Shown here: positions 11,431-23,102 of the stretch, piece after piece | How positions within the stretch are numbered: the stretch's first letter is position 1 | Layout of the letters: every line of letters starts with the position of its first letter | Assembly (NCBI GenBank): GCA_951213105.1 | Contig: OX578153.1 | Location: forward strand, 51,238,020-51,302,019 | DNA: 64,000 nucleotides | Origin: Amaurobius ferox | Lineage: Eukaryota > Arthropoda > Arachnida > Araneae > Amaurobiidae | Reading direction: 5' to 3' | The notes under the pieces: model-generated | Databases searched by the model: none | Told to the model about the DNA's origin: nothing | What the model saw: the letters and a program-made list of their open reading frames with translations, nothing else | Position numbers and translations under genes: made by a program

Positions 11431-11885
11431 CATATGACGAAATTGAAAATTTTCAAAATATTACCTCTCATTTGGTGTCTTTATATCACTTTGGTGACAT
11501 TTGCGATATCCCGCCAAATGTTTTGCCAAACGTCACGGACGGACGAATAGAGAAATGGCATTTCTTATAGTAGATTTTTATATTATTTTCAAGATATTGA
11601 ATTTTTATTGAGTTGGTGACATTTTCGTTAATTTTTGTGATATTTTGTTCAATTTTGAGACATTTTAAAAAAGTCGCCAAAATTGTTGCCAAGTAGGACA
11701 GTTGGGCTGACAGACAAAACCTGCTGAAATATCATTACAATACTATCTCCTTTCAAAACACGACAAATTTATTGATTTGGTGGCATATATATTGTTTTTT
11801 AGCCGCATTTTTATCAATTTGGTGATATTTAATCATTTCGGCAATATTTAATAATTTTGCCAAATTTGTCGCCAAGTGGGACGGT
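11430..11885. mobile_element. Family A fragments, degenerate
   Basis: Two stretches rich in the family A core motif: CGCCAAATG...GCCAAACGTCACGGACGG around 11510-11545, and AAGTCGCCAAAATTGTTGCC around 11670. A further piece near 11850-11880 reads GCCAAATTTGTCGCCAAGTG. Neither terminus of the family is present. Confidence 0.5.
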
Positions 11886-12125
11886 AAAGCTTCATGGTTA
11901 CATCATAATTTCGCTGTGAACGAAGTATAGTCATTGCATTATGTGGGTAACAGGCAGCCCATATCATGGCCTCACTTTCAGTATCTGATGTCATACGCTA
12001 CGCAAAGCTCCGTGGTTACATCATAATTTCGCTGCGAAAGAAGTAACTGCATTAAGTAAGAAACAGGTCGCTCACATTATGGCCTCACTTTCAGTATATG
12101 ATGCCATACACTACGTAAAGTCCAT
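11886..12125. repeat. 117-bp tandem duplication
   Basis: Two diverged direct copies (11886-12003, 12004-12120) of a unit containing TGGTTACATCATAATTTCGC and ATGGCCTCACTTTCAGTAT, and the start of a third (TCCATGGTTATAT). Confidence 0.8.
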
Positions 12126-12200
12126 GGTTATATAATAAAACTTGAAATGTTTATCCTTAATTGAAACAATTTTGGTAACATTTTGTAGCAGTGTTACCCA

Positions 12201-12243
<43 letters not shown>

Positions 12244-12934
12244 TAAATTATTAAATCCAAAGTTAGAATGTATGTAGTAACTCATAATACACTATTCCAA
12301 AATTTTCTACAAAATACAAAGAAATTAAGACTAAAAGAGGAAATAATAAAGCATAATGCAAGTCATAAAGAGAAAGACAATCAACAAATTTCAAAAATGA
12401 GGAATGCAAATAAGAAAACAAAAAAATCAAGCAAAAAAGCTTGCACATGGAGGAGATTTAGGCTTACGATAAGTTCATTTCGAAAAAATTCTCTTCGGGT
12501 CCATATATCCATATGAACACAATCCATATATCCATATGAACACAAAAATGCTTGTTTCTGAAACACAAGATAGATTTTATCTATAAACTTGTGTTATATG
12601 GACGACAAGCATATAGATTGGAACAATAAAGGAAACATAAATACCTCAAAACACACCTCTTCAGCGCAACCATGACGAGCAAAATATGACTGGACCAATG
12701 TTGCCATATGCCAAAATGAAAAGATGTGATTTGCTGTTGCCAAAGAGAGTAATAAAAACTGTACTGCGCAAAAGCAATAAAATGAAATAAAATGAGTTAT
12801 TCAACAGTTAAAGCTTCAAGATAAAAAGATGAAAATATAATTTCAAGAGAATGAAGAAGTACGGCTAAAATAAGATAATAAGGGGAGAATATGAGAATTT
12901 TAGGCTAATCGAAACTTATTAACTATACTATTTA
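12126..12934. other. Intron sequence with (TA)n and short tandem repeat
   Basis: (TA)n at 12203-12240 and a 23-bp tandem pair CCATATATCCATATGAACAC at 12501-12546. Open frames here (for example 12268-12516) are lysine/asparagine rich and look like AT-rich chance frames. Confidence 0.4.
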
Positions 12935-14656
12935 CTAAATATGCAGGATATTGATACATTTTACTGGTAATTTTGAGGTTATTAATGTGCAAAGCATGAA
13001 ATTTTTTATCTGATAATCTATAAATTCTAAAAAGTTGATTAAGTATAATATTTCTAAACAATTGAATCGAGTTGCAGGAATTAAAAGGAAATATTTTATT
13101 AATATTGAATTTAAAAAATCTTTTTTATCATATAATTTAGTAACTATCCCATGAGCAGGTTCTATAATTAGATTTAAATCCAAATAATAAATATTATTAC
13201 TAATAGAAGTTTCATTAGGTAATAATTCCAAATTATCCGGATAGAAATCTATATCTATGACATAGTTATCAGTAAATACAAGACAAATCAGATCATCTAC
13301 ATATCTATAAATTTTATAATCTTTTGAAGTAAAGAATTTTTCATATTGATATAGGTATAAATTAGCTAACATACTGCTACTACAGCCACCTTGTGGAACA
13401 CCAGAGACTTGTAAGTATAATTTATTACCTTGAAAGATATAATTATTGAAAAGAACAAAATGGAGAAGCTTAGGAAAATTGGTAAATTTTGTAAGATTAG
13501 AATGATTAGTAATATAAGCATTATATAAAGCTAAAATGACATCATATAGATCAGTGATCTTAATATTATTAAATAGATCTTTAAAATCAAAAGTTTGAAA
13601 TCCTATTATTTTACCAAGCGTTTTTAATTTATTTTTTAATTCCTTACTGTTATTTAGAATAATGTAGCTATCACCAGAATCTCGTAAATTGCTATTTAGT
13701 ACATTTAAATAATTTAGTAATAATTTACTAGCAGTAGTAGAGTATGAATTATGACCACTAGTAACAGTTCTAAATTTAATAGGATTTTTATGAAATTTAG
13801 GTATAAGCACAATATATGGAAATGTCAAAAATTTATTATTAATATCTAAATCACTATACATATTGATAATTTTCAATTTGATACTATTAAGAGAGTGTGA
13901 ATCAATTTTAAATAGACTATTATTTTTTAAATAATCTAGCAGATATTGAATATAGAATTTTTTACAAATAATAGCATAATTATTAGAGGCTTTATCTACA
14001 TAAGTAATAACAAAAGATCTATGTAAATCATTAACAGAGTGCTTTATTTTATCCATATTATATATAGATCTAGATAAATTAATACTACAAATGGTATTTT
14101 TAATAGATCTTAAAATAGTAAATTTCCACATATTAAATGCCTCTAAAGGCTGAGCATATTTAGAAGCTAATCCATAAATAAATTTATCAAGGTCCAGATT
14201 GATTGACTTTAACACTTGTTTAGAATTATTACATGAAGGTAACCTGAATTTAGTGCCAAATGACATTATAGTTCTTAAAGATTTATTTTTTACAATGGCT
14301 AAGTCTCCAGTAACTATATGACCCAAGTGTGGATTTATAAATTCAGCATAATTATCAACACTACAAATACATTCACCATCTAAATTTGTAGAGGAATCTA
14401 TGTCGACTGAGAGAGATTTTGAAATTGCATTGTAATTAAAAATGGTTCTTCCAATAGGCTTGTTATATTTAAAAGTTTTAGTAACATTCAAATCCTTTAC
14501 AGGCAATAAATGATGAAATTGATTAAATAAATTCTTAAAGTTTATGGAATTATAAATAGGATGCTTAAATGATATTACACAATAAGAATTAGAACAGTTA
14601 TTATTATGAAATTGATTAAGTTTTATTTTTAAATATTTTGATCTAGTAATGAGCAA
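12935..14656 (-). CDS. Penelope-like element reverse transcriptase ORF (5'-truncated)
   Basis: A 573-codon open frame without internal stops, antisense inside an intron of F-box gene 1. Motifs in order: [18 protein letters not shown] (108-125), [14 protein letters not shown] (220-233), [12 protein letters not shown] (285-296), motif [12 protein letters not shown] (355-365), motif [20 protein letters not shown] (418-436) and motif C YRYVDDL (450-456) with both catalytic Asp. The tail has YLDLNL and [10 protein letters not shown]. These fit a Penelope-like retroelement; the DKA box stands where PLEs often have DKG. No GIY-YIG nuclease appears after the RT. The first codon is TTG and the next in-frame Met is near residue 131; upstream the frame runs into (TA)n. 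The N-terminus is therefore probably lost. A non-PLE assignment is less likely. Confidence 0.82.
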   Translation of the reverse strand: MLITRSKYLKIKLNQFHNNNCSNSYCVISFKHPIYNSINFKNLFNQFHHLLPVKDLNVTKTFKYNKPIGRTIFNYNAISKSLSVDIDSSTNLDGECICSVDNYAEFINPHLGHIVTGDLAIVKNKSLRTIMSFGTKFRLPSCNNSKQVLKSINLDLDKFIYGLASKYAQPLEAFNMWKFTILRSIKNTICSINLSRSIYNMDKIKHSVNDLHRSFVITYVDKASNNYAIICKKFYIQYLLDYLKNNSLFKIDSHSLNSIKLKIINMYSDLDINNKFLTFPYIVLIPKFHKNPIKFRTVTSGHNSYSTTASKLLLNYLNVLNSNLRDSGDSYIILNNSKELKNKLKTLGKIIGFQTFDFKDLFNNIKITDLYDVILALYNAYITNHSNLTKFTNFPKLLHFVLFNNYIFQGNKLYLQVSGVPQGGCSSSMLANLYLYQYEKFFTSKDYKIYRYVDDLICLVFTDNYVIDIDFYPDNLELLPNETSISNNIYYLDLNLIIEPAHGIVTKLYDKKDFLNSILIKYFLLIPATRFNCLEILYLINFLEFIDYQIKNFMLCTLITSKLPVKCINILHI

Positions 14657-14663
14657 ATCATAG

Positions 14664-14666
<3 letters not shown>

Positions 14667-14762
<96 letters not shown>

Positions 14763-14769
14763 GTATATA

Positions 14770-14855
<86 letters not shown>

Positions 14856-14874
14856 TATATGTATATTTATATAC

Positions 14875-14947
<73 letters not shown>
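14667..14947. repeat. (TA)n tract, ~280 bp
   Basis: Nearly pure TA dinucleotides with scattered G or T interruptions, followed by (AG)n to about 14963. It directly abuts the 5' side of the Penelope-like ORF. All long Ile-Tyr reading frames here are artefacts. Confidence 0.97.
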
Positions 14948-14951
<4 letters not shown>

Positions 14952-14963
14952 GAGAGAGAGAGA

Positions 14964-15745
14964 AATCAAGGTGTTTATATTATAAATGCTCAAAAGTATG
15001 TGTATTCTGTTTAAATTTATCATTGCATGTTCCAATTTTGATATTTTAAACTTCATTGCCAGCAGCCTTCATTGCCAGGATAGAAATGATGTCCCGTTTT
15101 CTGTTACTAGTGTGTATATGTATGTTACTAGTGTATAAATGTCTGTTACTAGTACGTTCTGTTACTAGTGTGTTCCGCTACTAGTGTGTCTAATGTGTAT
15201 CGGTTCCATAATGATTTAGCCACTACCGATTCGTTGATTTAAATACTAAACAAATCTGGACTAAAAGAAACCGACCTAAATTTAAGACTTTACAATTCTC
15301 AATAAGGAATGATAATTTCTTGAAGCTTTGATCACCTTACCAAGCATGGATGATGAGTTCTCGAATAAGTTCCCTTGCATTACCTTTACTGGCAGAAAGT
15401 TTCTTCTGTCGAAATCCATGTTTTACTTATATAATTTAAAACTAAAAACAACTGCTCAAGATTGCTTAGTATTGGGTCCTTAATTTTTTCTCCGTTACCT
15501 CTCACCAAAACGAATGTGTTCACACATATTTTGCCACAACAGGCAGAATACAGTAAACTATATTGAATGTATACATTTTTTAATATTTTTAAACTAAGGA
15601 AGATCTCTCTTTTTGAGTTTTACCAGTGTAAGTGAAATAGTAATTATTATTTCTTCAATATTTTGCTGTACATCCGGTGAAAACTCATCAAATTAATATC
15701 TATTAAATGTATAGAAAATTAATTACAAATATAATTTAATTTCAG
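14964..15745. other. Intron sequence with degenerate CTGTTACTAGTGTG repeats
   Basis: About six imperfect copies of a CTGTTACTAGTGTG motif lie at 15101-15195. The last 150 bp (TTACCAGTGTAAGTGA, then AATGTATAGAAAATTAATTA before the acceptor) are homologous to 26205-26356. Confidence 0.6.
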
Positions 15746-15991
15746 AAAATAGAGAATATTGCATCGATCTTACCCCCTCCATCTGTTCTAGAGAAAATCG
15801 CTGTTGAAAACAAAGAGAAGGAAAGCGAATCATTGGCATGTTTTCTTAATTACCTTTCGAATGAAGGGTACATCAAAACACTGGAAGAAATTAGAATAAA
15901 ATGGAGGTTACAGGACGGAGAATCAAGTTTATTCAACGATTTCATCCGTAAATGTCCAAAGACGAAGACAGCGACGATTGCAAATAGCTGA
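15746..15991 (+). CDS. F-box protein gene 1, terminal exon
   Basis: Opens after TTTAATTTCAG in phase 0 and ends at a TGA, 81 codons plus stop. It reads KIENIASILPPPSVLEKIAV, then EKESESLACFLNYLSNEGYI, then KTLEEIRIKW. A decayed copy with the same PPP and EGYxKTLEE signatures at 26357-26625, complete with similar intron flank, confirms this as a real exon. No known domain. Confidence 0.78.
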   Translation, partial: KIENIASILPPPSVLEKIAVENKEKESESLACFLNYLSNEGYIKTLEEIRIKWRLQDGESSLFNDFIRKCPKTKTATIANS

Positions 15992-16035
15992 TTTTTTTTT
16001 ATGTATAAATGACTAAAATTTGGTGATCTATATTA

Positions 16036-16041
16036 ATTAAA
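16036..16041 (+). terminator. Probable poly(A) signal of F-box gene 1
   Basis: ATTAAA 45 bp after the stop codon; the first plausible signal downstream. Confidence 0.45.
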
Positions 16042-16375
16042 GGAAGAAATTATTTGTTTGTTTGTTTGTCTACGATGCCATGCAATATCTACGCACTTAC
16101 AGGTATGAAGTTTTGCATATATTAGCATCTACAACTTAACTGGTGCATCTCCAAGCCCTTTTTCCAAACTTTAAATTGGATTTTTTAAAATTAAATTTTA
16201 AAACTTTTTTAATGTGTTCAAATCGACCATCTACCAAGCAGAAGTGCATGTATTGTCCCCAATAGATATGGCCATCAATTCCCTACATTAAAGTAAGTTG
16301 TTTGTGTGGGAAAGTAAAATGAAAATTGAAATATATTCTTCGATTGATTTTACCGTCCCTGCAATACCTAATAAA
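16042..16375. other. 3' flank of F-box gene 1, nothing recognised
   Basis: No further gene or repeat recognised before family C begins. Confidence 0.4.
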
Positions 16376-17935
16376 TATCTATATATATAAAGAAAAAAAG
16401 TATGTATGTATGTATGTATGTGTGATCCAACATCACGGGAGAACGGCTGAACCGAATTTGTTGAAATTTGGCGGGTAGTCTTGAAATAGCCCCACTTCAA
16501 CGTCATATGACGACTAACAGGTTCACCTCTGACCTTCGTTTTGGGACCTTTCAACGCGAAAAGAAAAATTTTGGCTTGACGTATGTGTGTGTTATGTATT
16601 TGCGCAATACATGTATCTACTCTAACTCAAAAACTAATTGACCAAATTTCACAAAATGTTATAGGTAAATCACTTGTGGGCAGCCGTGGTGCTGGATAGA
16701 TTTTGGTATGATTTGGAATGAAAGAACCTGCCTTTCTTTTCAAAATGTCACGCAAAAATTGTATATATCCTCTCTAGCTAATAAACTAATAGATCAAATT
16801 TCACAGAATTTGGTAGATAAGTTGCTTGTGGGTTAACCTGGTGCTGATTAGATTTGGTACGACTAGAAAACATGGAACCTGTTTTCCTTGCAAAATAGAA
16901 TGCGAAAATGGTATCTATCCATTCTAGTTGACAAACTAATTGACCAAATTACACAAAATTTTGAACATAAGTCGCTTGTGGAATACCTTGGTGTTGGTTA
17001 GATATTGATACGATTTGGAAGGAAATAAGCTGCCGTTTGTTGAAAAATGGCCCGCTAATCTAAGATATCCGATCTAAAATAAAATACTGATATGCTCAAG
17101 AGTATCAATTAAATGCTTGTTTTATACGTAATTTTTGATGACAAAAGACAAGACCCAACCCATTAATCTAAGATGAGCCATTCTCGACATATTTAAAATT
17201 TTAATTTTGAGGAAGACGTTTTTCCTGTATTTAAAAACTATTTAATGCAATTTCTTGAAACTTAGTAGTTAAGTCCGTTGGTGGTTGTCATGATGCTGAT
17301 TAAATTTTGATATGCTTCGGAAAAGTATAACCGAATCTTTTCTGCGAAATGGCCCGTCAGAGATAGTGAAAACTGAAATAAATGACTAAAATTGTTGAAA
17401 TATATTAATTAAGTACTTGATATTTAGGTAAATTTTGACAACCAAGCGCATAAAACTGACCGTATGATTGTAGAATGAATCGTTTTTGAGATATTTGAGT
17501 TTTTTGGAACCGTGAAGACCTGAGGAATTTAAAGTGAATTAAGTTGCCAATTGAAAAAAAGATGCAATAAAAGGCAAATTGAATGCATATCAGAAAAGTA
17601 TCTAAATTATTTTCTTCAATTAAACTCAATTTAATTCATAATGAAAAATTGAATTTGAAACTGCAAGGACGGCCCACTTACAAATTTTTTTATTTTTTAT
17701 TTTTTTTTAAATAGCCCACAAAACAATCGAAATCAGAAATAGGAGAGAGACACTGTAATCAATCTCAGAAGTATTCATCACATGCTTGTTTTATGCGTAA
17801 TTTTGAATGATGAAACGCATAAGTCTAATTCCTTCCATTACTCTAAGATGAACTGTTTTCTAGATTTTTATTACTTAGAATTTTGAGGAGATGGCGTAGA
17901 CACAAATGAATTAAATTGCCCAATCTATAAAGAAA
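16376..17935. repeat. Family C repeat array (degenerate ~150-160 bp units)
   Basis: Opens with (ATGT)n at 16401-16424 and ATCACGGGAGAACGGCTGAA. Successive diverged units follow, each starting AACTAATTGACCAAATTTCA and containing a GCTTGTGG...GGTGCTG stretch and a GCGAAATGGCC-like stretch, near 16625, 16785, 16930 and 17240. A reverse fragment lies at 35983-36092 and more units at 20280-20600. It is a non-coding interspersed repeat; the (ATGT)n plus conserved flank is reminiscent of Helentron-type elements in arthropods, but the ends are not clear here. Confidence 0.65.
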
Positions 17936-18002
17936 AGCATGTATGTGTGTACTCATGGAAGTTTGATAGCAATTGAGCACAATTTTTGGTGTATGTCGTT
18001 TT

Positions 18003-18415
18003 ATTAACATTTTGCAGCATAGTTGAAAAGTGTTTATGACTTTATTCATTCTGTCCGTAGGACGATAACTTCCGTAAAAATGACTTTATCAAAATGAAAG
18101 TTTAATATCTTGTTCAGATGATCTGTGGGACCTATGGTAATATAAATGAATAATATCACCCAATTATTTTTGGACTGAACCCGGGTTGAAAAAATGAAAT
18201 ACATTGAACCCTATGGGACCTAATTCTTCAAACATTTTTTAAGCGAATGTAAAATTCACAAATTGCTCCGAAAGTTTTAGGAAATATTCAAATAATCCCA
18301 TAAAATATATGAAAAAACATTTCAGCAAAGTATATTTGGTAGTTTTTTGAATAAAAATTAAAATAATAATTGTACCCATATTATATGAAGAGATCACGTG
18401 AACGTCTTCAAAAGA
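18003..18415 (-). mobile_element. Family B element, reverse 3' half
   Basis: Begins at the reverse 3' hairpin region (AGTTGAAAAGTGTTTATGAC) with the microsatellite reduced to CTGTCCG. It runs through AACCCGGGTTGAAAAAATGA and breaks off at the start of an oppositely oriented B copy. Confidence 0.75.
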
Positions 18416-19575
18416 AACAAGAAAAACCAATCATGCATAAAGCATTGATAATGAAACACTTTCCAACTTCAATGCAATTTTATTTAAACAGCTCTAAAAT
18501 AGGATACTTTCCTCGGCAATATTTTTAAAATAATCACAATACTTAATTAATTTATTACACTTGAAAATTTAAAACTTCAACGAAAAAAATGAACTTCAAA
18601 TGACGGCATTGTAATATTAATTACCTGGTTTAAACATTTTTAAAATGCGATACATTCTTCGGTAATATTTTTAAAATTATCATAACACTACGATAATTTA
18701 TTATATTTGAAAACTTTATCGAAAACAACTGAAATTTATTCAATTGACGTCATCGAAATATAACATGCCTAGCTCTCTCTATAAAAGCAGCATTTCATTC
18801 ATTACATTCATCACAATACTATAAAAATTTATTTTATTTAAAAACTTAAGACCATGGAAGTACAAGTAATTGAACTCTATGTTTAAAACTTCATCGAAAA
18901 AATCGTCCTTCTCTCTGTAAAATCAATGAATATTTCATTCATATCAGCTACATTGCAGACTCCATGAGCTAAATAATTTTGCGTTAAAGAAATGCAGCAA
19001 TTCTTATACAACTCATTCTACATATTTTGCTGTTTGCATTTTCCATAAGTGAAAAATAGGCTTCGCTGTAGAAATAATCAAAGTTGGATGATTATTTAAA
19101 CTTAAATATATTGTAATTAAGTTGTTTCAGTATGTAGATGCACAGAATTTAAGCAAAAATAAAGCGGTTTTAGGACGAATACAACACTAAATATAAATTA
19201 AAAAGAACTTTAAGATTCACGATTTTTTTATATATTTTATGGGATAATTTGATAATTTCATAAAAGTTTCGAAGCAATTTGTGAATTTTAAATCCGCTTG
19301 AAAAATGTTTGAAAAATTAGGTCCCATAGGGTTCAATGTATTTTATTTTTTCAACCCGGGTTCAATCCAAAACTAATTGGGTGATATTATTCATTTCTAT
19401 TCCTATAGGTCCCATAGAGCGTCTGAACAACATACTAAAATTTCATTTTGATAAAGTCATTTTTACGGCAGTTATCGTGCGAACGGGCAGGCAGACAGGC
19501 AGACTGAATGAACAAAGTCGTAAACACTTTTCAACTATGTTGGAAAGTGTTAATAAAATGATTCAAGTGTAATAA
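18416..19575 (+). mobile_element. Family B element, internally deleted
   Basis: 5' end AGAAAAACCAATCATGCATAAAGC and 3' end near 19571 (TTTTCAACTATGTTGGAAAG). It has the CAGGCAGACAGGCAGAC microsatellite before the 3' hairpin. About 150 bp in the middle are missing compared with 30618-31930. It sits head to head with the reverse fragment before it. Confidence 0.75.
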
Positions 19576-19669
19576 AATAATCTGTGGAAACATAAAACGA
19601 GCGAACAAAATTAGTAAACAAAAAGTCTCATGTTGTATATTTTAACAAGGTTGCAAACAAAATAAATAT

Positions 19670-20095
19670 AACAAGAAAGATCAATCATGCATAAGCATTG
19701 ATTATGAAACACTTTCCAACTGAAATGTAATTTCATTTAAAAATTTCTAAAATGTGATTCATTCAGTGGTAATATCTTTTACATTATCACAGAACTACAG
19801 TAATTTATTATACTTAAAAATTTAAAACTGTATCGAAATATAAATCATCTGATTCTTTATGCAAAATTAATGAATATTTCATTCATATAACTTGTATTCC
19901 AGACTCCAGAGCTAAATAATTTTGTGTGAAAAAAATTCAGCAATTCTTATGTAATTCATCTTACAATCGCTTGAGATATTTGCATTCTGCATATGTTAAA
20001 ATTAGGCTTCCTTGAAGAAATAATAAAAGTTTAGGGATCATTTAAAATCACAACTATTGTAATTGCATAGGCACGGAATTTAGATACACAGATAA
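19670..20095 (+). mobile_element. Family B element, 5' fragment
   Basis: Starts ACAAGAAAGATCAATCATGC with the 5' hairpin CATGCATAAGCATTGATTAT, then stops where family C-type sequence begins. Confidence 0.7.
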
Positions 20096-20760
20096 TACAC
20101 AGATAATATATATGTGTATGTGTATGTACTCAAAGTATTGGAATCGTGCCGAGGATCGGAACTCGAATTTTCAAAGTATCTACACGTTTTGGGACTTCTA
20201 GAACACGAAAAAACTACTTTTAGGAAGACGTCTGTGTGTGTAAGGGTGTATCTGTGTATGTTTCTGTGTGTCTGTGTGGATATTACATCCACTCTAATTG
20301 AAAAACTATTGGACCGAATTTCATACAATTTGGTAGGTATGTTTTTTGTGGGAAATCCTGATGTTCATTAGATTATAGTACGATTCGTAATAAAAGAATC
20401 TGCCTTCTTTGCGAAATGGCCGCAGAAATTGCCTTTATCAACTCTAGCTAAAAACTAATGAACCAAATTTAACAAAATTTAGAGTATAATATTTCAATAA
20501 CCTACAAGTGATTTATATACCAAATTTAACAAAATTTTGTATATAAATCATTTGTAGGTTATTCTACTACGATTCGGGAAAAAGGAACGGGCTATTTTTG
20601 CGAAATGGCCAGCAAAAATCGTTATATATAAAAATAAAAGACTACGTGTGCTCAATTATATCAATTAAATTAATATTTTATATGTGATTTTTGACAACAA
20701 AAAGAATAAGACTAACCCCATTACTCTAGGACTAGCCGTTCTTGAGATATTCTAGTTTTT
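20096..20760 (+). repeat. Family C units
   Basis: Two or three diverged units around AAAACTATTGGACCGAATTT (20300) and AAAACTAATGAACCAAATTT (20450), with TTTGCGAAATGGCC strings. A 30-bp stretch around ACCAAATTTAACAAAATTT is repeated near 20460 and 20519, and CCTACAAGTGATTTATATAC recurs inverted, forming a local hairpin. Confidence 0.55.
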
Positions 20761-21365
20761 TCGCGTTTTCGCTACGCCACCTTTGACAATAAGTCCAGCT
20801 ATCAAATGAGAACCAAATTTAAGTTTAACGTGTAAATTCAATGTCATTTAAAATACTTATGTTGTGCAGATAAACTCAAATTATCATTGAATAAATAAAG
20901 AGAACGAATATGAGTCTGCAGAGAAAGACATGTGCTGTCCACATCAGAATTTTTAACAATATTACACCAATGATTTATAGAAGTGAACGGGGATTATTTT
21001 CAGGCCATTTCGAAAAAAATGTATAATCTATATTTAAAGATCCATCAAATTTTTGTCGAATAAAATGTTCAACAAATTTAAGCTGTGTACCAAATTTTAA
21101 CTCTCTAGGACGTAGGAAAGTGCATTTAAAATGCCATCAATTAAATTTATCATGAAGAGTTATATAAAATTAAAAAAAAATGAAAAATTGTTATCTACCA
21201 AATTTATCTTAAAATATGAAGCCACTCCCATATGCAAAACGTTTAAACAAATGGAGAGATATTTATTATATAATATCTCTCTCTTTTCTTTCTGGAAGAT
21301 ATCCCAAAGTCAGAATTTAATTGAATTTGTTTTTTTCCCTATATTAAATAATTTTTTTAATTAAA
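20761..21365. other. No gene recognised
   Basis: AT-rich; a frame at 21131-21364 is Lys/Phe/Ile rich without motifs. Part may be decayed family C sequence. Confidence 0.35.
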
Positions 21366-21733
21366 AAACTACTTAACATATTTTACTGAATTTTTTTTTA
21401 TATATTCTATGGGATAATGTGAATATTTCCTAAAAATTTCGAAGGAAATTTCCTAAGCAATTCGTGAATTTTAAATTTACTTAAAGAATGTTTGAAAAAT
21501 TAGGTCCCATAGGGTTCAATGTATTTCATTTTTTCAACCCGGGTTCAATAAAAAACTAATTGGGTGATATTATTTATTTATTTTCCCATAGGTCCTACAG
21601 ACCGTCTGAACAACATACTAAAATTTCATTTTGATAAACTCATTTTTACGGCAGTTATCGTGCTAACGGACAGACAGACAGACAGACAGAATGAACAAAG
21701 TCATAAACACTTTTCAACTTTGTTGTAAAGTGT
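21366..21733 (+). mobile_element. Family B element, 3' fragment
   Basis: Carries the 3' third of the family: AACCCGGGTTCAATAAAAAA, four GACA units at 21673-21690, and the 3' hairpin AACACTTTTCAACTTTGTTG...AAAGTGTTAA. Confidence 0.75.
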
Positions 21734-21734
21734 T

Positions 21735-23013
21735 AACAAGAACGATCAATCATGCCACTTTCCAACATCAATGCAATTTTATTCAAACATATGTCTAAAA
21801 TGCAATACATTCCTCGGTAATATTTTAAAATTTATCACAATACTACATTAATTTATTATATTTGAAACCTTAAACATTAATCGAAGAAAATGAACTTCAT
21901 TAAAATATAAATTGCCTGGTTTAAACATCTCTAAAATGCGATACATTCCTCGGTAATAATTTTAGAATTATCATAATACTACGATAATTTATTATATTTG
22001 ACAACTTCATCGAAAACAACTGAAATGCATTCAAATGAGATCATAGAAAAAATAACACGTCTGACTCTCTCTATAAAAGCAGCATTTCATTCATTAACAA
22101 TTTCCCATTTATTTCATTCATCACAATACTATAATGATTTAATTTATTTAAAAATTAAGACCATAGAGCTACAAGTAATTAAACTCTATGATTAAAATTT
22201 CATCGAAAAAAATCGTCCTTCTCTTTGTAAAATCAATGAATATTTCATTCATATCAGCTATACAGACTCCATGAGCTAAATAATTTTGTGTTAAAGAAAT
22301 ACAGCAATTCTAATACAACTCAATCTGCATATTTTGCTGTTTACATTTTACATAAGTGAAAAATAGGCTTTGTTGTAGAAATAATCAAATTTGGATGAGC
22401 ATTTAAACTCAAACATATTGTAATTGCGTTGTTTAAGTCTTCGACGGTTTCAGTATGTAGATACACATCATTTAAGCAAAAGTAAAGTGGTTTTAGGACG
22501 GATACAACACTCAATATGAATTAAAAAGAACTTTAAAAATCACGATTTTGAGACAAGATGGATGCCATATATCATTTTGAAGTGCGTCACGTGATCTTTT
22601 CATATCCTGGTCACCTGATTGTTTCATATAAGAGGTGTAATTATTATTTAAATTTTTATTTAAAAAAACTACTGAATATATTTCGCTGATTTTTTTTATA
22701 TATTTTATGGAACAATTTGAATATTACCTAAAATTTTCGAAGCAATTTGTGAATTTTAAATCCGCTTATAAAATGTTTGAAAAATTAGCTCCCAATGGGC
22801 TCAATGTATTTCATGTTTTCAACCCGGGTTCAATCCGAAACAAATTGGGTGATATTATTCATTTATATTCCCATAGGTCCTACAGACATGTCTGTACAAC
22901 ATATTAAGTTTCATTTTGATTAAGTCATTTTTACGGCAGTTATCATGCTAACGGACAGACAGACAGAATGTATAAAGTCATAAATACTTTTCAACTTTGT
23001 TGTAAAGTGTTAA
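21735..23013 (+). mobile_element. Family B element, near full length
   Basis: Starts AACAAGAACGATCAATCATG directly after the previous 3' end and finishes at AAAGTGTTAA. It holds the conserved ATTCACAAATTG-type arms, the AACCCGGGTT palindrome and a short GACAGACAGA tract. It has no coding capacity and forms one arm of a large inverted repeat with 23103-24397. Confidence 0.8.
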
Positions 23014-23102
23014 AAATATGACATCCACCGTGTGTCAAAATCATGATTTTTATTCTTTTTAATTTATATTTTGTGTTGCATCCGTTCTAAAATCGCTTTT
23101 TT

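Noticed and set aside
14629..15056. Long Ile-Tyr reading frames on both strands
   Set aside because: They are translations of (TA)n and have no start or coding signal; the same holds for 62059-62362 and 9470-9767.
20080..20371. Opposing frames of ~82-85 residues
   Set aside because: Both derive from family C DNA with GTGTGT tracts.
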